From Cavia porcellus (lineage: Eukaryota; Chordata; Mammalia; Rodentia; Caviidae), in the NCBI RefSeq assembly GCF_034190915.1, contig NW_026947502.1, positions 6,122,785-6,186,784 of the forward strand: a stretch of 64,000 nucleotides of DNA, given 5' to 3'. Shown piece by piece: positions 1-54,000 of the stretch; within the stretch, counting starts at the first letter, position 1; every line of letters begins with the position of its first letter. The notes beneath the pieces are model-generated. The model worked only from the letters and a program-made list of their open reading frames with translations, was not told the origin of the DNA and ran no database searches. Made by a program: the position numbers and the translations under genes.

Positions 1-189
1 AATCACAGAGCATTTTGAATTTTGTATTTTTGAATTGAGGATATTCAATCTGTATAGGAAATCATAAGGAATATACAAAAAACGAGGAAGAGAAGGAGAA
101 AAAGAAAAGAAGAAATAACAAAAGGGAAGAGAAAAAGAGGAATAGAAAAGTACTAAAACTAGTGACCGAATTTAACAAGATGTCAGAAT

Positions 190-515
190 ACAGATCAATA
201 CAGAAAAGCAAGTCATACTTCTTTATATGAGCCACAAACCACTGGAAGGTGAAATTTTAAAACAATGCCATTTACAATGGCATCAAAATAAAACATTTAA
301 GAATAAATAAAGTATAAAACTGTTACAACAAAAACTATAAAATATTACTGAGAGAAATTAACAAAGATCTAAATAGAAAGTTCAGGAAGACTCAATACTG
401 TTAAGATAAATGTTCTCTTCTAATTAATTTACAGATTTAATATAATTTCAGGCAAAATCCAAAAGACATTTTTACAAGAATTGGCAAAAAAACTAACAAT
501 CTTTGATAATGGTGT
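190..515 (+). mobile_element. LINE-1 ORF2 remnant, sense
   Basis: Diverged match to the 3' part of L1 ORF2: a run resembling the segment before AACTATAAAA.ATT, then AATATAATTTCAGGCAAAATCC. Many frame breaks. Confidence 0.55.
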
Positions 516-814
516 AAGGATATACAAACATGTAAATGATAACAGGCTTATACCCTGACCCTAATATTTGGAACAACTCTTAATTTCTCTAGAAAACAAC
601 AGTCACTAACTGATCTACAAAGTTATATTATGTGTAATAACTTCACTTATTCTAATCAAAATTTTTCAGAGATGAAGAGATCACAAATTATAATAAAGAT
701 TTTATTTTATTTTGTACTTATTTGTGTTTAATCAACACAAAACCAGGTAGAGGTCTGATAAAATGCCAAATGAGACAATTTTATTAATTTTTGAAATACG
801 GAAAATCCAGAATC

Positions 815-880
815 TAGTGGTACAGCACCTGCCTGGCAAGCATGAGATTGTGATTCAATCCTCAGTACCACTTGGGGGGG
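815..880 (+). mobile_element. ID SINE fragment
   Basis: AGCACCTGCCTGGCAAGCATG and GTGATTCAATCCTCAGTACC give the 3' two thirds of an ID. The left end is lost. Confidence 0.55.
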
Positions 881-904
881 GGTGTATATTTTTTGAGGGA
901 CATA

Positions 905-1130
905 TATATGTCACTCATGTGTTGGAAATGTCATCCCTGAATCCATCTATGAATATTATTTGGAGGGTAGGGACCTTGAGAGGTGATTAGGGTAAGACAA
1001 GGCCATGAAGGCGAGGCCCCATAATGGCCTTCGTGGCTTCATAAGAAAAGAGAGAACTGAGTTAGCATGTTGATTCTGTCTCATCAGGCAATGACTAATT
1101 TATTTTGTGAAATAGGAAAAGTCTGTACCT
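905..1130 (+). mobile_element. MaLR-type LTR fragment
   Basis: GGTGATTAGGGTAAGACAAG and ATGGCCTTCGTGGCTTCATA resemble the middle of mammalian-wide MST/MLT LTRs. Diverged and incomplete. Confidence 0.45.
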
Positions 1131-1152
1131 CAAAAAAGGCCCTATCAGGAAC

Positions 1153-1490
1153 CCGCCCCTCCTGTGAGCCCGCAGCAGCCATGCAAGTGGGGAGGAGAAC
1201 CAAGAAGCCAACCCTCTGCCGTGAGCCATGTGGCCTGGGAGGAGCGCCAAGAAGCCAACCCTCTGCTGTGAGCCAGAGGCAGCCCTGCAGGCTGGGAGGA
1301 GATCCAAGGAAGAAACTCTCTCCTGTGCATCAGGGGCAGCCACACAGGCTGAGAGGAGAACCAAGAAGGCAACCCACTCCTCATATGATCTGGCAACAAC
1401 CACGTGGGCCAGGAGGAGAACCAAGAAGCTGGCTCCCTCCTGTGAGCCAGCTGGCATGTGGGCTGGGAGACAGAGGAGCTGAGCCCCCCA
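1153..1490. repeat. Degenerate minisatellite, about six units of 47-60 bp
   Basis: The core GGAGGAGAACCAAGAAG recurs at about 1191, 1238, 1294, 1352 and 1411, with a worn copy near 1464. Each is followed by CTCYTG.GTGAGCC. Frames stay open on both strands, as is common in GC-rich tandem DNA. Confidence 0.75.
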
Positions 1491-1699
1491 CCCTGTCCCT
1501 ATTAGCAACCTGCTGATTCAGAGGAACACAAGCTGAGATGATACCTACTGAAGTAAAAAACATTTGCATTGTCTCATTACTTTGCAGGCCTAAAGCTGGT
1601 AGCCTGTGCATCTTTTTAGAGAATAACAACATGCAATATAGCAACTACAGGGGTTTCCTTTTGTCTTGTTTTTGAAATCCAATATTGTTTTCACTTTTT

Positions 1700-2334
1700 G
1701 TTTGGTTCTGTTTTATTGTTTTGCTTTATTCCCTTTAAAATAAAAAAGGCACTATTAGATGGAACAGACACCAGAAGAGAACAGACAATTGTTTAAAAAG
1801 ATAAAGGAATTTAATTAATATTTGAATACCATAAGTTTTAGAGATTCCATAAATATTATTATTTATTAGTGACCAACAGAACATGTTTTTCATCATGTAA
1901 TGTAACAAGCAGATTTTAAAACAACAGATCAGATATTTCATTATTAAGAACTCACTTTAGGAAGCCTGGGCACTCTAGGAGATAATTGACTTTTGAAGTT
2001 CTGTGACTCTCAGAGGGCAGAAATCATTATAAGGACAGTGTCTGTCATGTGACAGGATGTGTTGTTACCCACTCAGTAATCCCTGCAAGTAAAGAAGCAG
2101 GTGTAGAGGGGGATGACTTTGTAATTCTAAATTGAGGCATCATAACGAGAGAGTTCTTAAAAGACAGGAAGAAGTGAATGTTTTCTAACAAAACAAAAAC
2201 ATGCAGACAGCATGAATGGCTGGCTACGGAGACTCACCTTACATTTCTGTTGTATGTAAAATAAAAAGGGAAGAGATCTCATTGTATTTTTAAGATTAAC
2301 TAAAGAAAACACTACCTGAAAAAAACTTGCTTCT
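1700..2334 (-). other. CDKL3: Probable CDKL3 3' UTR
   Basis: This is the sequence after the CDKL3 stop on the minus strand. Candidate AATAAA signals (TTTATT on the plus strand) lie at 1862-1867, 1725-1730 and 1712-1717. None can be proved to be the used cleavage site. It is AT-rich and I see no repeat in it. Confidence 0.4.
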
Positions 2335-45729
<43,395 letters not shown>

Positions 45730-45840
45730 CTACTTCATAGAAACAAAGAAAATGGAAAAGGTTAAACATTTATATATATATTTTTAAAATTGTATAGTCC
45801 ACAGACCCAACCAACCCCTACTTTCAAATATATAAAGAAA

Positions 45841-45951
45841 AAAAAAATTTTTTTTTTGTCTTTTTCGTTTTTATCGGTACCAGGGATCGAACTCATGACT
45901 GCCTGCTTGCAAGGTAGGCGCTTATGCCGCTGAGCTAAATCCCCAGCCCTT
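45841..45951 (-). mobile_element. Recent ID SINE with target duplication
   Basis: ATATATAAAGAAA lies at 45828-45840 and 45952-45964. Inserted about 110 bases upstream of the CDKL3 start exon, in the first intron. Confidence 0.88.
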
Positions 45952-46084
45952 ATATATAAAGAAATTTTTTAAAAAGGGGGGATTTGTCCACTGAGCCATG
46001 ACTTCGGGAACTGCCATGTGGCAGTTGTCCGAGAGGTTCAAACGCTCCCCAGAATGTAGGAAACCTATTGCCTCAGTCACTCTC

Positions 46085-46560
46085 ATCAATAATGAGCCTC
46101 CCTCGCTGTATGTCGCTTTCCATCACGCGTGGGAACCCACACTTCCTTCCCGTCACGCTCAGGTCAAGTCAAGAAGGCCCCGGAAGCTGGGAAAGCCTCC
46201 GTCCCACCCTCTCCTCAAAGGCAAAGTCTGAGAATGGCGGACCGGTGTCGCGCCCGATCCTCGCCGCCGCCGCCGCCGCCACCTCAGCCCATTCTGGGTC
46301 CCTGCAGGCCTGGAGCCGCGCAGTCTCTGCGCGACAACGCAACACCGCCCTGACTTCACCGTCAGACCCAGCCGCCGGCTGCCATGGCAACGGCCGGGCG
46401 GAAGGGCCCACGCTCGGGACCTAGTACGCAAGACCGGATGCCAGACCAGATGCCCAGACCGGATACCGGCAGGGCCCCGACCCGGAAGGGGAAGTGAGCA
46501 GAAGCGGAAAGTACTTCGGGTGAGCGCTGAGTGGGATTCCGCCGGACAGCAGGGGCGGGC
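46085..46560 (-). promoter_or_regulatory. CDKL3: CpG island, likely CDKL3 promoter and first untranslated exon
   Basis: A CpG-dense block with no TATA box, lying 0.4-0.8 kb upstream of the exon that carries the CDKL3 start codon. It contains a short CCG triplet run (about 46259-46282), ETS-like CCGGAAG sites near 46491 and a GC-rich core. The position fits the minus-strand gene. The exact transcription start and first donor could not be fixed. Confidence 0.7.
46259..46282. repeat. Short (CCG)n run in the CDKL3 CpG island
   Basis: TCGCCGCCGCCGCCGCCGCC-type run. It may lie in the first exon. Confidence 0.75.
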
Positions 46561-46599
46561 GTACAGGTGGCTGTCTCAGGGGAGCGAACCAGAGGTTAA

Positions 46600-47030
46600 T
46601 TTGAAGCCGGAAAAGGATTAGATCCTCACGTTTTGACTGCATTGTGACAGCAGCTTCTAAGGAAGCGAAACTGAGGTGGCGGTGCCCCATTTGTGCCATT
46701 GATTTGTCCTGAGAACTTCAGCTGCTTGTGCTGAGCCCTAAAGGGATGGCTGTTGTCGTTAACCAGAGACATTTGTAAAACCAGACTTCGAAGGAAACCT
46801 TGTGGGCTTAGTTTTTCAAGTTGCTCGGTTACATTAATATTCCACGGACTTCACTGCGACCTGAGCAGTTCACATGCATCCTTAAAATTGGGATAAGATG
46901 GTTCTTAGTCAGAAATCTTTCTTGGGAGTGTAATTCATCAGAACATTGTGTAGTTAGACTGCGCCACGCCTCTGGGTTCATCGCCAGCACCACAAAGAAA
47001 GAAAGATCAGTCCTTTTAAAAATACCTGCT
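46600..47030. other. Spacer between the divergent genes
   Basis: No gene evidence. A worn ID 3' end (GGGTTCATCGCCAGCACCAC) is at about 46973-46992. Confidence 0.4.
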
Positions 47031-47035
47031 TTAAG

Positions 47036-47200
47036 GGGCTGGGGATTTAGCTCAGTGGCATAAGCATCTGCCTGGCAAGTGTGACGTCGTGAGTTCGATC
47101 CCCAGTACACAAAACCAAAAAACTAGGCCAGGAAGGTAGCTCAGTGGCACAGCACCTGCTGGGCAAGCGCGAGGTCTTGAGCTCCATTCCAGATACCAGT
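47036..47200 (+). mobile_element. Two ID SINEs in tandem
   Basis: Copy one, 47036-47122 (GGGGCTGGGGATTTAGCTCA); copy two, 47123-47200 (GGCCAGGAAGGTAGCTCAG). The second is older. Confidence 0.82.
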
Positions 47201-47464
47201 CAATCTACATTATGCTGTCTAGAAATCTTTAACTCCTAATAACTTGAATTCCTAATAAACCTTTTAAAAATTTCAGTACATGCCAAAATGCTTAGACCTC
47301 TCTCCTTAGGAAAACAGATGATTCAGAAGGCCCTGCTACATACGTGGTGATACACAAGGGCACAGAGGGGAAAAGCAGGGCTGGTATCTTAATTTTTCAA
47401 GGGATAGACAGGATCGGTTGCAGTTACAGCCTCCAGTGACAAGGATATCACAAGGGCACTTCTT

Positions 47465-47599
47465 GTCTTTTCTGTTCTTTTCTCTTTTTTTTTTTTTTTT
47501 TGTCTTTCCTTTTTTATCGGTACCGGTACCGGGGATCGATCTCACGACTGCCTACTTGCAAGGCAGGCGCTTTTGCAGCTAAGCTAAATCCCCAGCCCC
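47465..47599 (-). mobile_element. Recent ID SINE with perfect 13-bp target duplication
   Basis: AAGGGCACTTCTT lies at 47452-47464 and 47600-47612. GGTACCGGTACCGG is doubled at its end. Confidence 0.92.
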
Positions 47600-47704
47600 A
47601 AGGGCACTTCTTTTCTGTGAAGTGTTAAATGTAAAAAGCCACCACTCATCAGGAACTAGTTTTAAAAAAGCCACCCTATCTATGCAAGCCCTAAATAAGG
47701 AGAA

Positions 47705-47840
47705 ATATTCAATAAATTCTAGAACAATGTGTCCCACCCCAGCTCACACATGAAAATCACACCTGGAAAACTTTAAAGTCCCACTTCCAGAAATCTTGAT
47801 TTAACTGGTATAGTAAAGCAATTGGATTTGTTTGAGGTAT
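47705..47840 (+). mobile_element. Possible MER5-type DNA transposon remnant
   Basis: ATGAAAATCACACCTGGAAAA, then CTTTAAAG and TTCCAGAAATCTTGATTTAAC resembles MER5 (hAT-Charlie). Low certainty. Confidence 0.35.
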
Positions 47841-48401
47841 CAGCTATTGAACCCCAGAGCCTATTTATACCAGTGTTATTAGAAACCAGTATTTTTATAA
47901 AACTTCACAAGTATTTCTACCTGCTAAAGTTAGAGGAGCATAATCAGAAGATGTATCATGGTTTTTATTATTCAAAATACTCAAAACTGTTTTTGAGCTC
48001 AACCATATTATAAAAATAATTTTTATATACAAAAAAGAATGTCATAATAAAAGTTAAATGGGCAAAGACTTGCTGTTAACTGTATTTATAAGTATTTGTT
48101 GTGGGTTAAATATTGCTGCAGACCAAGCCTGAAGCAGGGTGAATCCTTGTCTTCACAATGTAGAGATACAAACTTGCTACAGTATATAATTATAGCTTTT
48201 CAGACTGTTCTTTTCACAAATTCTGGCAGGCTTGGTAACAGGACAGCATGGAATTTTTATTTAATCCACCTCTCCTGGGCGTTATGAAACACATTCACAG
48301 AATTTGTCAAAAATGTTATATAAAAAAATGTTACTAGGTTTTGGAATGTCATAGACTATCAGTTTCCAATACAACTATAAATTGCTAGGTAACAACAGAT
48401 T

Positions 48402-48500
48402 TTTTTTGTCTTTTCCTTTTTTATCAGTACCAGGGATCAAACTCATGACTGCCTGCTTGCAAGGCAGGCGCTTATGCCACTGAGCTAAATCCCCAGCCCC
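48402..48500 (-). mobile_element. Recent ID SINE
   Basis: TTTGTCTTTTCCTTTTTTATC tail and near-consensus body. CAACAGA repeats on both sides. Confidence 0.9.
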
Positions 48501-48542
48501 CAACAGAACAGATTTTTAAGAAATACAGTTTATCCACCCAGG

Positions 48543-48640
48543 TATATGGCACACACAGCACTTTGCGAGGCTGAGGCAGGAGGATCATTGAGTTCAAGAC
48601 TAGCCTGGGCACTGTAGTGAGCCCCTATCTCAAAAAAATT
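48543..48640 (+). mobile_element. B1 SINE interrupted by an ID
   Basis: GTATATGGCACACACAGCAC to GAGCCCCTATCTCAAAAAAA; its A tail is the landing site of the next element. Confidence 0.72.
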
Positions 48641-48738
48641 TTTTGTCTTTTTCCTTTTTATCGGTACCGGGGATTGAACTCACGACTGCCTGCTTGCAAG
48701 GCAGGCGCTTATGCGGCTGAGCTAAATCTCCAGCCCCT
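48641..48738 (-). mobile_element. Recent ID SINE nested in a B1 tail
   Basis: TTTGTCTTTTTCCTTTTTATC then CGGTACCGGGGATTGAACTC. CTCAAAA-type repeats flank both sides. Confidence 0.88.
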
Positions 48739-48761
48739 CAAAATTTTTTTTAGATTGGGGG

Positions 48762-48835
48762 GTGGGGCTGGGAATGTAGCCCCGTGTGAAGTTTTGTGCA
48801 AAGGTCCTGGGCTCAATCTTAATACTGCTAAAAGT
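48762..48835 (+). mobile_element. ID SINE, old
   Basis: GGGGCTGGGAATGTAGCCCC and CTGGGCTCAATCTTAATACTG. Confidence 0.65.
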
Positions 48836-48859
48836 AAAAAATACATTAAAATGGAAGGA

Positions 48860-48995
48860 AAACAACAGTTTTGTAATGGGACAAGGAAAGAAGGATTAAA
48901 AAGGGAGGGAGATGGGGGAAAAAGGAATTAAGATGTATTACATACAAATTCCCATCATGAATGTGATCATTATGTATGTAGAAAGTGTAATTTAA
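48860..48995 (+). mobile_element. LINE-1 3' end
   Basis: AGGGAGGGAGATGGGGGAAA then CAAATTCCCATCATGAATGTG, matching the L1 end at 16380-16530. Confidence 0.5.
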
Positions 48996-49362
48996 AAAGT
49001 TTTCTTTAGCCTTTCACTGCATGTAACCCTGGTGTCTTTCTCCTTAGCAATGGGAGAGTAGCACTGCTATGGCAGGAAGGCAGAAAAGTAAAGGTAAGAA
49101 CATGGAGCTGTCAGAGAATCACAGAGTGAAAGCACAGCAAGACAGAGGGCTGGCTAATTCAGTCACCAAAGTTACTGCAAGCAAGAGATATTTAGAGTTG
49201 AAAGATCAGGAAGATAGAAAAAGGTCTCCCTTGGCCCTTGGCATCCCTGGGGCAATGTGAAAGTCCTCGTTCCACACTTTTCTCCCCTGGTGAACTGGGG
49301 AACTCCCTAAATGCATAGCAAAGAAAGTAGGGCATCTTCCTGACCAACAGTACTGAACACTG

Positions 49363-49432
49363 GAGGAGAGAGAGGGAGAGGGGAGAGGGGAGAGGGGAGA
49401 GCGGAGAGGGGAGAGGGGAGAGGGAGAGAGAA
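49363..49432. repeat. (GGGAGA)n-type purine repeat
   Basis: Units GAGAGGG and GGGAGAG repeated about ten times with one C interruption at GAGCGGAG. Confidence 0.9.
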
Positions 49433-49439
49433 CCAAGTG

Positions 49440-49995
49440 ACTAAAGGAAATAGAGGGGATTAACATTTCTGGGGAGAAATCAGCAAGGGGCACCTTGGGT
49501 CCTTTGGATCCTTTGCACCTTTCTGGCTATGTAGAAATCCTGAAATAACATCTCAGGCTAGATGCATCACGCCCACCCAGTCTGCAGGCTGCCCCCCCCC
49601 ATCTGAGTCATTTTTGTAGGTTTCTGTGACAACCAGCCACCCAATGACACGCGCTGAAGCTCACATTTCTTAGGATACCCTATGTTAGGTAAAGCCTCGG
49701 ACTCCGACCCAATCTTCAAATGAAACAACGCCTGTAAAGTAAGTCAGATCTCCATTATTCTGTGAAGTCTTCATACAAAGTATTTGTACATCATTTTTTT
49801 ATTTCTACCCAACTTCCAACCCGGGAAACCCCGCTATGGTGCAAAAAGAGATGATTTGGTGGCCCTAAGGAAGCCTTTCAGGGGCATTTACTTTGTGTAG
49901 GCCTCAGGATTCAGCGCTGTGAGAGTTATGTGTCCTCCCTGTGCCCTGTACCAGAATTTTGATAGGCCACGCAACCAACCAGAAAAGAACTCTTA
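49440..49995. other. Intergenic spacer, no recognised element
   Basis: Between the purine repeat and the next SINE. No coding or repeat evidence. Confidence 0.4.
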
Positions 49996-50008
49996 ATTAT
50001 TTTTGGTT

Positions 50009-50273
50009 CCTTTTTTTTTTTTTTTTTTTTGCAGCCTGGGTGTCAAACCCAGGACGGATACAAAGCTGCCTGCAAACTGATGGTGATCTTCCCGCCTCAG
50101 CCTCCCCAATGCTGGGGTATCAGGCACCAGCCCTGGCCCTATTTTTAATTTTCTGAGACAAGGCTGAGAGGCAGGAGGAGCATTCAGTTGTCCAGGCCAT
50201 GCCTGGATTTGTGATCTTCCTGCCTCGGCCTCCCAGAGCGCTAGAAAGACAGACGCACGCCATCATGCTGGCG
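50009..50273 (-). mobile_element. Two worn B1-type SINEs next to the UBE2B promoter
   Basis: T run then CTTCCCGCCTCAGCCTCCCC (first), TCTTCCTGCCTCGGCCTCCC (second). They end about 70 bases before the CpG island. Confidence 0.6.
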
Positions 50274-50445
50274 AATCAGCCCCGTTTTAAGGCCCATCGG
50301 GACAGACGATCCCTTGCAGAGTGTCCCTGTAGCCAGGCCAGACAGAGCGAGGTGTAATCTTTAGAGCGGATCTCCCCGACTCTCAGGCCCACGGGCTGAG
50401 CCCGCGTCCTAGGCCGGGCTGAAACGCGGACCCAGGCGGCGCGCT

Positions 50446-50558
50446 CACGTGACCCGTTCCAGTAGCGTCACAGGGACACGTGGTTCTAGAGACTTCGCCC
50501 CCTCCCCCCAGGGGTGGATTGTTGACAACGCCGCCCGCGGCCACGTGACCTGACGTCA
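50446..50558 (+). promoter_or_regulatory. Cluster of three CACGTG E-boxes and one TGACGTCA CRE
   Basis: CACGTG occurs at 50446-50451, 50477-50482 and 50542-50547. The full palindrome TGACGTCA is at 50551-50558, three bases after the third E-box. The first E-box is inside TCACGTGA, the form liked by USF and TFEB/TFE3-type bHLH factors. Binding is inferred from the motifs only. Confidence 0.7.
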
Positions 50559-50997
50559 CTCCCCACCCCCTCCCCCTGAAATCTCTGGCCCCGGATGCGT
50601 CTCCTTGCCTCCTTCGGGGAACTTAAATCAGTGGCGGGGGTGGGGTGAGACAGAGTAGCGTCTGGGTCCCCGCGTCCCCGAGTCCAGGGCGTCTCTGGCG
50701 GGCAGGAAGAACGCCTAAGCTATCGTTCCGAGCGGGAAACCGGTCCGGCCCAGCCCAGGTCCCGCCCCGCCGCCCACGGGCCCGCCAGCGCGCCCGACCC
50801 GCACCCCCTATCACGCGTGGTACGGGCGGAGGGCGGAGGGATCTGCCGGCGGCGGAGGGAGACGTCACTGCGGGTTGTTTGTCAGTCTCGGCGGCGGAGG
50901 CGGCGGCGACTCGCAGTGATTCGGCCGCGGCGCCGGGGGGCGGGGGGGCTGCGCGGGACTCCTTTCTTTCAGACTGACCGCGGGGCAGCTGGGGAGC

Positions 50998-51041
50998 ATG
51001 TCGACCCCGGCGCGGAGGAGACTCATGCGGGATTTCAAGCG
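50998..51041 (+). CDS. UBE2B: UBE2B exon 1, coding part
   Basis: The ATG is at 50998 (GGAGCATGT), followed by [14 protein letters not shown] and two bases of the next arginine codon. The donor is GCG|GTAAGG. It sits inside the CpG island, with the 5' UTR directly upstream. Confidence 0.95.
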
Positions 51042-54000
51042 GTAAGGGCCTTACCCTCCGCCCGGACAACGCTCTTCCGAGAGCCGCGGGGCTGCAGGCG
51101 GGGACCCCACACACCTGCCCCCGGTGCCCCACGGGGGTCGACGGAAGCCCAAAGCCAGCCGCGGCTCTCACGCCATCCGTGTTGGTCGTCACTCCGCTAG
51201 CGCAGGAATGTCGACACTGCCTCCCCTATCTTCTCCCAAAAAAGTAAAGTGCTGGTGATCGGCGGGCCTGGCGTCCCCGCTGCCACCTAGGCCGGGTGCC
51301 CGTCTCCTCCAAGCCTCAGACCTCATCCTCCCTCTCCTGCACCCTGCGGACGCCTCTTCTCTGCTCCGTGAAAGCGGGCTCCTGCCGGCGCTGGGGCTGC
51401 ACCAGTCAGCTTTGTTCCGAGGCCCCCCGATCGGCTTCTCTGGAACAGGGTTGAGGCAGTCTCCCACCACCCCGCACCCCGCGCCCCGTCCTCCTGCAGT
51501 GCGTGTGGGGGCCGCCGCGCGAGACCCCGAGGTGGTTAACACAGCCGCGAAACCCGACTCTGCCCGGCTCGCCCAGAGGGACCTTGAGAGCTGGTCTGGG
51601 GATCTGGGCTTCGGGCTGGCCGTCCTGGCTGCCAGTCCCTTCTGGAACTCGTCTCTGGGTGGTGAAGAAAGCGCTATCTATAGCCTCCACGGTCTGGAAA
51701 AGTGCCTGTCCTCGGATGGGCGCTAATCCGTTCCTCCCCAGGCCTCCTTTTGTAAAATAGGGTGTTAGGTGTGGGGGTTGTAAGGAGGAAGTGACTTTGC
51801 TTTCTGATTACCTTTTGTTGAATACTTTTAGGTAAAGAAACAGAACTAAGGAGAAATTTAGCGTTGCAGTTTCCTCTGTGTTTTTCTTAAGTTTCTGATT
51901 TTTTTTTTTTTTCTCCCTCGCCCTGGGGATACCTACTCTGATTGAGAAAAATATATGATACAAAAACAGATTTGCCGCTCAGGAAGTAACCTCTCACCCT
52001 CGGCATTGTAAAGCCGTTAAGTGAGGCATTTGGAGGCCTTTGTTTTGGGCCTTGACCAACTTTCTGTTTAATTCATTTGTAACTTTTTAACGACTTCAGG
52101 AGGCTGTCAAGCAGTACTTCCTCCAAGGCTTCCATTCCTAGCACCTGATGTGCTTGAATGTGTCCTAAAAAGAACCTTTTCATATGGACTAAAATGAGTA
52201 TGTTCGTGTGTATATATAGTGTGGAACTTTTGTTTTTAATTGAGATGACCGTATGGAGGATGTTCTACTTAGTGTAAATTTTTTATTTCCTGTCTTGAAA
52301 ACAGAGCCGATCTGAGTTGCCATGATTGAAATGGGAAAACCCTTTTCCAGTTTATGTCCGTTGTTCCTCTTTGTTCATTTTGCAATTCTGTGTTTAATTC
52401 TGAGTGAAACATGGCACCTGTCGCAGTTTTCCAAGGGTTTGCAGGTTACAAGAATTTGGCTGTGACGACTGCCAAAATTTTCGTATTGGCTCTCCTGGTG
52501 ATAGTTCAGAGCCTGTGAAACAGACTGCTGGATAATCCAGCTGAAGCTTCCCATCACTTTAAAAAGCCAGGAGTAGGGTGAGGGTATTAACTCAGTGGCT
52601 CAGCACCTACCTGGCAAGCGCAAGGTCCTGAGTTCGATTCCTTGGAACTAGCCAAAAAAAAAAAAAAAAAAAAAAGCCAGGAGAATAAGTAAAACTTTGG
52701 CCAAAAACTTTAACTAATTGGATTTTTTTAGTCACTTGTTTTGCTTGTGCTCTTTCTTTCTGCAATATACTGCACAAATAGCTGTGGTTAGTACACAGTT
52801 TTTGCTTGTTTAGAGCAAGAAAATTGATGGTGCTTTAAAAATACCGTGCCATTGAGATTTTAAAGTTTTTTGGGTTCAGGAAGGTAGTTTGTGTTATCAA
52901 TTCTGGAACAGGTTATATATTAGTCTTGCAACTTGAAGTGAGAGGATCACCAAACCCTTTGGCTCTGCAGATGCTTTGGAGGGATATTTAATAAGTGTAT
53001 ATTTAATAAGTGTATGTAAATCATGTGATTCCTGCCAGCTCAGTAGCAGGAGGAGGAAATAAATTTAGTGTCTCAAGGGTAGATGGTACAGAGTTCACAG
53101 GTGTTCTGTTTGGCCTCCCTAGTAACCTTAGTGTTTGAGTTTGAAAGTTATAGTCCTGAGCCAGGCACAGTGGCACACTGCTGTGATTCCAGCACTTAGA
53201 TGCTGAGGCAGGAGGATCCCGGTGAGTTCAAGGCCAGTGTACTCTACATAGTGACTTCAAAGCCAGTCTAAACTATGTAGGGAGACCTTGTCTCAAAAAA
53301 TAAATAAATAAAAGAAATGAAAATTACCACTCTGGATTTCTAGATTGCAAGAGGACCCACCGGTGGGTGTCAGTGGTGCACCATCTGAAAACAACATCAT
53401 GCAGTGGAATGCAGTTATATTTGGGTGAGTTGATTTAACTATGTAATAGGTGTGTGTTAAAGAAAAGTGAATGTAGCCAGATGTAATGATTGGTACCTGG
53501 GAGGCCGAGGCAAGAGAGAAACTCCGCCTAAGCAAGACCCTATGGAAAAATGTATAAGGGTGGGGAATGGAGGTACAGAGTCCTGGGGTGTGGCTCAGCA
53601 GCAAGGCACCTGCCTGGCCAGTGCCAGATGATTTCCAGTAAACATCCCCTCCTCAGAACAAAGAGAAACAACTATCTAAGAGGAGACTAGTGAAATGAGA
53701 ATCTTTTTCTTTTTTTTTTTTTTCTTAATGAGAACCTTAAGGACTAAAATTACAAAAACTTTTTCTTTTGAGTTGCCAGGGATCAAACCCAGATCCTTAC
53801 ACGTGCTGGGCAAGTGCTTTATTCCTGAGCTACATCCTTACCCCACAGTACATGTCTTAGTAAGAATTTGGGGGCTGGGTGTAGTGTTGCATAGCTATAA
53901 TTTCTGCACTCAGGCTGAGGCAAGAGGATCATCAAGAGTTGGAGGCCAGTCTGGGCTACTTAGTGAATTCAAGGCCAACTTGAATTCTGTAACAAGACCT

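Larger units (their letters stand above)
50340..51560 (+). promoter_or_regulatory. UBE2B: CpG island promoter of UBE2B
   Basis: Very CpG-rich DNA running from about 650 bases upstream of the ATG into intron 1. There is no TATA box. It contains GC boxes (GGGCGG near 50824 and 50832), three CACGTG E-boxes and a full CRE palindrome. This is the usual architecture of a broadly expressed mammalian gene. The transcription start is inferred to lie near 50.8-50.9 kb. Confidence 0.8.

Noticed and set aside
1067..1516. Long open frames on both strands (up to 149 codons)
   Set aside because: They are readings of the minisatellite, with no start context, splice signals or known motif.
46068..46431. Open frames in the CDKL3 CpG island
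   Set aside because: Same composition effect; no motif and no link to a splice structure.
50623..51200. Long open frames in the UBE2B CpG island, both strands
   Set aside because: GC-rich DNA has few stop codons; the real exon 1 occupies another frame and these lack homology.
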